This document shows, piece after piece, positions 8,579 to 12,758 of a DNA stretch of 12,758 bases. The notes below the pieces were generated by a model that was given only the letters and a program-made list of their open reading frames with translations, had not been told where the DNA came from and made no database searches. This stretch comes from an uncultured Parabacteroides sp. (GTDB taxonomy: Bacteria; Bacteroidota; Bacteroidia; Bacteroidales; Tannerellaceae). The number at the start of each line of letters is the position of its first letter. The stretch's first letter is position 1. A program made the position numbers and the translations under genes. The stretch lies in assembly GCA_937890135.1 (NCBI GenBank), contig CALBYC010000222.1, positions 1-12,758 on the forward strand, in the 5' to 3' direction.

Positions 8579-9034
8579 ATGTATAGCAAGGACGAACTGA
8601 AAAAATTAAAAATCGAGTTTTGGGAAAGTTTTTCCGCTTATTGTGAGGTGCAGCCTTACTTATGCGGCAGGCATAAGATTTGGACGATGTACAACACGAA
8701 AGTGAAAGGCGTTGAATTGAAATTTGATGTAAGCAGGGACGGAGTGGCTGTTGTATTGGAAGTGAATCATCGTCAGGAAGAACGACGTTTGGAAATGTAC
8801 GAGAAGTTGACTTGGTATAAAGAAAACTTGGAGAAGGATTTTCCTGACGGGCTGACCTGGGATGTTTGTTATACAAGAGAAAAAGGGAATCAAGTGGCCC
8901 GCATTTACTGCCGGAAGACGGGCATAGATTTCCACAGGCGTGCAGACTGGGGAGAGTTCTTTTCTTATATGGCAAGGCAAATGTTCTTATTGGAAAGAAA
9001 TTTCATGAAGATAGCTGCTTATGTGCGAGAATAA
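8579..9034 (+). CDS. DUF4268-like protein of unknown function
   Basis: A 151-residue protein whose pattern (FWESFSAYCE near the N-terminus, then HKIWTMYNTKVKGVELKF, then a FHRRADWGEFFSYMARQM helix near the C-terminus) resembles stand-alone DUF4268 proteins of Bacteroidota, as I recall that family. No signal peptide or membrane segment; rich in charged and aromatic residues, so probably a soluble cytoplasmic protein. Its ATG follows the TAA of the peptidase gene with no gap (TAAATG), so it is probably co-transcribed and perhaps translationally coupled. Function is unknown. DUF4268 also occurs at the C-terminus of longer proteins with nuclease-like N-terminal regions, but no such part is present here and I would not infer nuclease activity. 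Confidence 0.8.
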   Translation: MYSKDELKKLKIEFWESFSAYCEVQPYLCGRHKIWTMYNTKVKGVELKFDVSRDGVAVVLEVNHRQEERRLEMYEKLTWYKENLEKDFPDGLTWDVCYTREKGNQVARIYCRKTGIDFHRRADWGEFFSYMARQMFLLERNFMKIAAYVRE

Positions 9035-9073
9035 ATATGGAAATAATAATGGTAAGTATTACATAAATGGCCC

Positions 9074-10387
9074 ATGGAACAGAAATCAATTAGTCCGATA
9101 AAGGAAATATTAGCCCGCATAGGTATCAGCCGGCTTAATGAAATGCAAGAGGCCGTCATGCGTTTGGATGGCCGGAAAGATCTGGTTTTGTTGAGCCCGA
9201 CCGGTTCTGGAAAAACTTTGGCTTTCCTGCTGCCTTTGCTATTCCAGTTAAAAGCGGAAGATTACATACAGGCTGTGGTCATCGTTCCTTCCAGGGAATT
9301 GGCATTGCAGATTGAGGCCGTGTTCCGTTCATTGGGCACAGGCTTGAAGGTCACATGTTGTTACGGTGGTCACCCTTTCCAAATCGAAAAAAGGAGTTTG
9401 GAACATCCTCCTGTTTTGTTGGTAGGAACGCCGGGAAGGATATTAGACCATATTGAAAAAGGAAATTTGGATTTGTCGGGAGTCCATACGCTTATCTTGG
9501 ATGAATTTGACAAGTCGTTGGAGATGAAGTTCACCGTGGAAATGAAAAGAATCATCACCCGCATTCCTCATGTGAAACGGCATATTCTGACTTCGGCGAC
9601 GGAAAGCATTGAAATCCCTTCTTTTGTCGGTTTGAATCGTCCGGAACGTATTTCCTTTCTGACTTCCCGCCAGAGTGTCAAGGGGTTGAAACTATATACG
9701 GTCAAATCGTCTGATAAAGATAAATTGAATGCGCTCTACGGACTATTGGGAGAAATAGGAGGAGAGCCAACATTGGTTTTTTGCAATTATCGCGAATCAG
9801 TAGACAGAGTCTGCGATTTCCTGACACGCATGGGCGTATCGAACATCGGCTTTCATGGCGGGATGGAGCAAGTTGACAGAGAGCGAAGGTTGGCATTGTT
9901 ACGGAATGGCAGCGTCAATATTTTTGTTTCCACCGACTTGGCTGCGCGTGGACTGGATATTCCCGAGGTACGCCACGTTGTCCATTACCATCTTCCTCTT
10001 AACGAAGAAGCGTTTGTGCATCGCAACGGCAGGACAGCGCGGATGAACAAAGGGGGAGCAGCGTATGTTATATTGAATGAGACGGAGACGCTGCCTGAAT
10101 ACATTCATCCGGAGCCGGATGTCTTTTTCCTTCCTGATCGGCCGAAGACTCCTGCTCTCCCCCAATGGGAAACTTTGGAGATTTCCCGAGGCAAGAGAGA
10201 CAAAGTGAGCAAAAAAGACATTGTTGGATTCTTGTGCCAGAAAGGAAAACTGGAAAAGGAAGATATAGGAGTCATAGAAATATTTGAAGCATCCTCCTTT
10301 GCCGCGGTCAAGAGGGGAAAGAAAAAAGCTTTGATTCCCTTGGTACAAACAGAAAAGATTAAGAACTTAAGAGCAAGATTTTCGTGA
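9074..10387 (+). CDS. DEAD-box ATP-dependent RNA helicase with DbpA-like C-terminal domain
   Basis: Superfamily 2 RNA helicase, 437 residues, unwinding or remodelling RNA with ATP; likely cytoplasmic and ribosome- or mRNA-related. Visible motifs: Q-motif region around Q25, motif I SPTGSGKT (41-48), Ia PSREL (72-76), Ib TPGR (119-122), motif II DEFD (143-146, where most members have DEAD), III SAT (174-176), motif V STDLAARGLD (about 286-295) and VI HRNGRTAR (316-323). Residues about 363-437 (KVSKKDIVGFLC..., then DIGVIEIFEASSFAAV) match the RNA-binding domain seen in DbpA/CsdA; in DbpA this domain recognises 23S rRNA, but the same target here is only an inference. The gap from the previous gene is 39 bp and to the next 1 bp. 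I leave the symbol blank because several helicase paralogues share this layout. Confidence 0.93.
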   Translation: MEQKSISPIKEILARIGISRLNEMQEAVMRLDGRKDLVLLSPTGSGKTLAFLLPLLFQLKAEDYIQAVVIVPSRELALQIEAVFRSLGTGLKVTCCYGGHPFQIEKRSLEHPPVLLVGTPGRILDHIEKGNLDLSGVHTLILDEFDKSLEMKFTVEMKRIITRIPHVKRHILTSATESIEIPSFVGLNRPERISFLTSRQSVKGLKLYTVKSSDKDKLNALYGLLGEIGGEPTLVFCNYRESVDRVCDFLTRMGVSNIGFHGGMEQVDRERRLALLRNGSVNIFVSTDLAARGLDIPEVRHVVHYHLPLNEEAFVHRNGRTARMNKGGAAYVILNETETLPEYIHPEPDVFFLPDRPKTPALPQWETLEISRGKRDKVSKKDIVGFLCQKGKLEKEDIGVIEIFEASSFAAVKRGKKKALIPLVQTEKIKNLRARFS

Positions 10388-10388
10388 A

Positions 10389-11651
10389 ATGAAGGATTCG
10401 ATTTTAATAAAGAATGCCCAAATGGATATGCACCCAGTGGATATATTCATTGAGGGAAACAGGATAAAAAAAATAGGTAAAGGCATAAATGGAGAAGCTT
10501 CGCAGACTATCGACGCTACCGGCAAGGCTGTCATCCCTGGTTTGATAAATGGCCATACGCACGCAGCAATGACTTTGTTTCGCGGATTTGCCGATGACAT
10601 GAAACTGATGCCGTGGCTGGAAGAAAGGATTTGGCCGAATGAAGCCAAGCTGACGCAGGAGGATGTCTATTGGGGTTCCAAACTGGCTTGCCTGGAAATG
10701 ATAAAGAGCGGCACGACCACTTTCTTGGACATGTACCAGAAGTTCAGTGCCACGGCGGACGCCGTGGAGGAGATGGGCATCAGGGGATTCCTTTCTCCTA
10801 CCTGCTTCGACTGGTTCGACCCGGTCCAGACGGAAAAAGGCAAGCAGGAGTGTGAAAGGCATTACAAGCAGGCGGAAGCGTACGGGCCAAGGGTTCGTTA
10901 TACGGTCGGCCCGCACGCCATTTATACCGTGTCCGGCCCGTTCTTGCAATGGATAGACCGGTTCGCCCGTGAGAAAAATGTGCTCATTCATCTGCACCTT
11001 TCGGAAACGGAAGGGGAGGTGAAGAACTCGATTGAAAAGTTCGGCCTTTCCCCTGTCCGCTATTTATATAAACTGGGAGTCCTTTCTCCCCGGTTGGTTA
11101 TCGCGCATGGCATTTATGTCGATGATGATGAGATTCGCATGTTGGCGGACCACGATGTCAAAGTTGTGCACAATCCCGCCTCCAATCTCAAGCTTGCATC
11201 CGGAATCCGTTTCAAATTCAAGGAGATGAAGGATGCGGGAATAAAGGTAGGACTTGGCACGGACGGCTGTTCGTCCTCGAACAATTTGGACATGATAGAA
11301 ACGATGAAACTGGCTTCTTTGATAGGCAAGGCTTGGCGCAAAGACCCGGAGACCTTGACGGCCCGGGAGATGCTGGACGCCGCGACATCCGTGGGTGCGG
11401 ATATCTTGGGCCTTGACGCGGGAAGGTTGGAGGAGGGGGCGTTGGCCGACCTCGTTTTGGTCGATTTGAAAATACCCGCCTTCACCCCCAATTTCAATTT
11501 CGTTTCCAATCTGGTCTATGCCGCCAATGGAAGTTGCGTCGATACCGTTATTTGTGATGGGAAGGTGTTGATGCAAGGGCGGAAAGTCCCGCATGAGGAA
11601 GAAATCATGGAAGAGGCCGCCCGGCGTGCATATGATTTGATGAAACGTTAA
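10389..11651 (+). CDS. mtaD: Amidohydrolase, MTA/SAH deaminase type
   Basis: A 420-residue metal-dependent amidohydrolase of the 5-methylthioadenosine/S-adenosylhomocysteine deaminase group (TRZ/ATZ family), converting a 6-aminopurine nucleoside to the 6-oxo form with release of ammonia. Metal ligands: H56 and H58 in NGHTHAAM, H203 in IHLHLSETEGE, D292 in GLGTDGCSSSN; E206 and H240 (AHGIY) complete the active site, by comparison with Thermotoga TM0936. TLFRGFADDMKLMPWLEERIWP is a substrate-loop hallmark of this group. The ATG follows the helicase TGA by one base, so coupling is likely. G+C content rises strongly along the gene, from 18/60 at 10441-10500 to 42/60 at 11341-11400. Adenosine or guanine-type substrates cannot be excluded; the purine phosphorylase next door supports a purine nucleoside role. 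Confidence 0.87.
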   Translation: MKDSILIKNAQMDMHPVDIFIEGNRIKKIGKGINGEASQTIDATGKAVIPGLINGHTHAAMTLFRGFADDMKLMPWLEERIWPNEAKLTQEDVYWGSKLACLEMIKSGTTTFLDMYQKFSATADAVEEMGIRGFLSPTCFDWFDPVQTEKGKQECERHYKQAEAYGPRVRYTVGPHAIYTVSGPFLQWIDRFAREKNVLIHLHLSETEGEVKNSIEKFGLSPVRYLYKLGVLSPRLVIAHGIYVDDDEIRMLADHDVKVVHNPASNLKLASGIRFKFKEMKDAGIKVGLGTDGCSSSNNLDMIETMKLASLIGKAWRKDPETLTAREMLDAATSVGADILGLDAGRLEEGALADLVLVDLKIPAFTPNFNFVSNLVYAANGSCVDTVICDGKVLMQGRKVPHEEEIMEEAARRAYDLMKR

Positions 11652-11668
11652 TTAAAACATATAAGACG

Positions 11669-12481
11669 ATGGACAATCAGTATAAGGAGACAGCTGAATA
11701 TTTGGCTAAGCGTATCGCCGGAAATCCGGAGACTGCCATTATTTTAGGTAGCGGGTTAGGTTCGTTGGCGGAACAGATAGAAGATGCGACGATCATCCCC
11801 TACGATGAAATCCCCCACTTTGTGCGTTCTACAGCCGCAGGCCATAAGGGGAATTTCATATGTGGAAAATTAGGAGGGAAACAGGTGCTTGCAATGCAAG
11901 GGCGTTTCCATTACTATGAGGGATACACGATGGAGCAGGTCACTTATCCTGTTCGAGTGATGAAATTGCTTGGCATTAAAAACCTTTTTGTCTCGAATGC
12001 CGCGGGAGGCATCAATACATCTTTCAAGGTGGGTGATTTGATGATTATAAAAGACCATGTCAATATGCTTCCCAATCCGTTGATAGGCGCGAACAAAGAA
12101 GAATTCGGCCCTCGTTTCCCGGACATGACAAGGGCTTATGACCGGGCATTCATCCAAGAGATGGAAGCCATTGCCGCCGAGAAAAACATTCCGCTCAGGA
12201 AAGGGGTGTACGTGGGGCTGACCGGCCCTTCGTATGAAACGCCGGCCGAATATGCCTTTTATGGCAAGGCGGGAGGAGATGCGATAGGAATGAGCACGGT
12301 CCCGGAGGTGATAGTCGCTCGCCATTGCGGCATCCGAGTATTCGGGATGTCCGTTATCACCAACGAAGGTTATCATTTTGCCGATGATTTTGTCAACGAC
12401 GCCAATGATGTGATCAATGCGGCCAACCGTGCGGCGGGGCAGATGTCCGTTTTGTTCTCCACGTTGATTTCCCGTATTTAG
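11669..12481 (+). CDS. punA: Purine nucleoside phosphorylase, class II (trimeric) type
   Basis: A 270-residue NP-II family phosphorylase that splits purine nucleosides with phosphate to base and ribose-1-phosphate. Motifs: GSGLG (27-31; S28 phosphate), AGHKG (H59), GRFHYYEGY (R79, H81, Y83), NAAGGIN (110-116), RFPDM (F150), GPSYETPAE (E190), GMSTVPEVIVARH (M208, S209) and VITN (N232). E190 and N232 match human PNP E201 and N243, which favour 6-oxopurines such as inosine and guanosine. Human H257, which holds the 5'-hydroxyl, has no His counterpart here (A245 or N246 depending on the gap). The gene starts 17 bp after the amidohydrolase and ends before two terminators, so it closes the operon. 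The neighbour would supply inosine-type substrates. A methylthioinosine phosphorylase role is an alternative. Confidence 0.92.
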   Translation: MDNQYKETAEYLAKRIAGNPETAIILGSGLGSLAEQIEDATIIPYDEIPHFVRSTAAGHKGNFICGKLGGKQVLAMQGRFHYYEGYTMEQVTYPVRVMKLLGIKNLFVSNAAGGINTSFKVGDLMIIKDHVNMLPNPLIGANKEEFGPRFPDMTRAYDRAFIQEMEAIAAEKNIPLRKGVYVGLTGPSYETPAEYAFYGKAGGDAIGMSTVPEVIVARHCGIRVFGMSVITNEGYHFADDFVNDANDVINAANRAAGQMSVLFSTLISRI

Positions 12482-12498
12482 TCGGAAGGGGCCGTCCC

Positions 12499-12538
12499 AA
12501 AAGATGGCGGCTGCCGGTAAAAAAGGCCGCCGTCTTTT
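12499..12538 (+). terminator. Rho-independent terminator 1 after the purine phosphorylase
   Basis: AAAAGATGGCGGC (12499-12511) pairs with GCCGCCGTCTTTT (12526-12538): 13 bp with one G-U wobble and a 14-base loop. The G+C core and flanking A and T runs could allow it to work in both directions. It begins 17 bp after the stop codon. Confidence 0.85.
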
Positions 12539-12541
12539 CCC

Positions 12542-12583
12542 GGAATGGCTGCAATCGTTTGACGTAACGGTTGCAGCCGTTTC
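12542..12583 (+). terminator. Rho-independent terminator 2, directly after terminator 1
   Basis: The core GGCTGCAATCGTT (12547-12559) pairs with AACGGTTGCAGCC (12566-12578) with one wobble and loop TGACGT; outer bases extend the stem to about 18 bp (12542-12583). CTTTTTC follows. Only 3 bp separate it from terminator 1, so the pair would isolate the downstream tRNA promoter from operon read-through. Confidence 0.82.
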
Positions 12584-12640
12584 CTTTTTCATGTCCAAGG
12601 AAAGAAAAATGAGCTTGCAAGCAAAAAAAAAGGATGATAG

Positions 12641-12671
12641 TTTGGATAATCAAAAAATATAGCTATCTTTG
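12641..12671 (+). promoter_or_regulatory. Bacteroidota consensus promoter of the tRNA-Gly gene
   Basis: TTTG (12641-12644) lies 19 bp before TATCTTTG (12664-12671), an exact match to the TTTG/TAnnTTTG consensus. A nine-base A tract (12623-12631) lies just upstream and could act as an UP-like element; before it is a 10-bp palindrome GCTTGCAAGC (12613-12622). The mature tRNA begins 11 bp after the -7 box, so transcription would start at or just before it. Confidence 0.85.
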
Positions 12672-12682
12672 CATTCGCAATT

Positions 12683-12755
12683 GCGGAAGTAGCTCAGTTG
12701 GTAGAGCATAACCTTGCCAAGGTTAGGGTCGCGGGTTCGAGTCCCGTCTTCCGCT
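12683..12755 (+). tRNA. tRNA-Gly, anticodon GCC
   Basis: A 73-base cloverleaf. Acceptor arms GCGGAAG (12683-12689) and CTTCCGC (12748-12754) pair fully; D stem GCTC/GAGC; anticodon stem TAACC/GGTTA closes loop TTGCCAA with anticodon GCC, reading GGC and GGU glycine codons; T stem GCGGG/CCCGT with loop TTCGAGT. The discriminator base is T. CTG follows, so CCA is not encoded and must be added after transcription. The window ends three bases later, so further tRNA genes in the same unit cannot be seen. Confidence 0.96.
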
Positions 12756-12758
12756 CTG

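Noticed and set aside
9036..9065. Nine-codon frame (MEIIMVSIT) before the helicase gene
   Set aside because: Very short, no hairpin or regulatory pattern around it, and expected by chance in an A+T-rich gap.
10404..10997. Minus-strand open frame of 197 codons across the amidohydrolase start
   Set aside because: Antisense to a strong amidohydrolase gene; no domain, promoter or conserved motif seen.
11870..12598. Minus-strand open frame of 242 codons opposite the purine phosphorylase
   Set aside because: It runs through two terminator hairpins and is antisense to a clear enzyme gene; no recognisable protein features.
12683..12758. Attachment site of an integrated element at the tRNA-Gly 3' end
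   Set aside because: The window stops three bases after the tRNA; no integrase and no second copy of the tRNA 3' end are visible.
1..12758. CRISPR array, insertion sequence, phage or toxin-antitoxin genes
   Set aside because: No regularly spaced repeats beyond the single two-copy repeat at 5646-5685, no transposase or integrase motifs, and no small paired frames outside the recognised genes.

Overview
The window looks like chromosomal DNA from a member of the Bacteroidales (Bacteroidota). The support is two promoters with a TAnnTTTG -7 box (one also has a TTTG -33 box at 19 bp), large secreted GH2 beta-galactosidases in tandem, an M16 peptidase with the long helical insert typical of Bacteroidota homologues, and a DEAD-box protein of a type common in this phylum. 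All recognisable genes lie on the + strand.

Region 1 (1-5563) holds two tandem, closely related GH2 beta-galactosidases. The first is cut by the window edge and lacks about 248 N-terminal residues. The second is complete, with a signal peptide. The copies are colinear at an offset of 3200 bp for most of their length, and blocks of near-identity alternate with diverged blocks. A 12-bp hairpin lies between them. Region 2 (5564-5740) is intergenic: a strong terminator, a 19-bp direct repeat spaced 21 bp, and a Bacteroidota -7 box.

Region 3 (5741-12481) is a run of five co-directional genes with short gaps: M16 metallopeptidase, a DUF4268-like protein (start codon directly abuts the previous stop), a DEAD-box RNA helicase with a DbpA-like C-terminal domain, an MTA/SAH-type amidohydrolase deaminase (1 bp gap), and a class II (trimeric) purine nucleoside phosphorylase. 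The last two form a plausible salvage path: deamination of a 6-aminopurine nucleoside, then phosphorolysis of the 6-oxopurine product. Region 4 (12482-12758) has two back-to-back terminators, a consensus promoter and a tRNA-Gly(GCC) gene.

Most of the window is ordinary housekeeping and polysaccharide-use content; I do not see an obvious new multi-gene system. The best leads are the mosaic identity of the beta-galactosidase pair, the 21-bp-spaced repeats before the peptidase operon, the leaderless M16 peptidase coupled to a protein of unknown function, and a purine nucleoside phosphorylase that seems to lack the usual 5'-hydroxyl-binding histidine and sits next to a methylthioadenosine-type deaminase.
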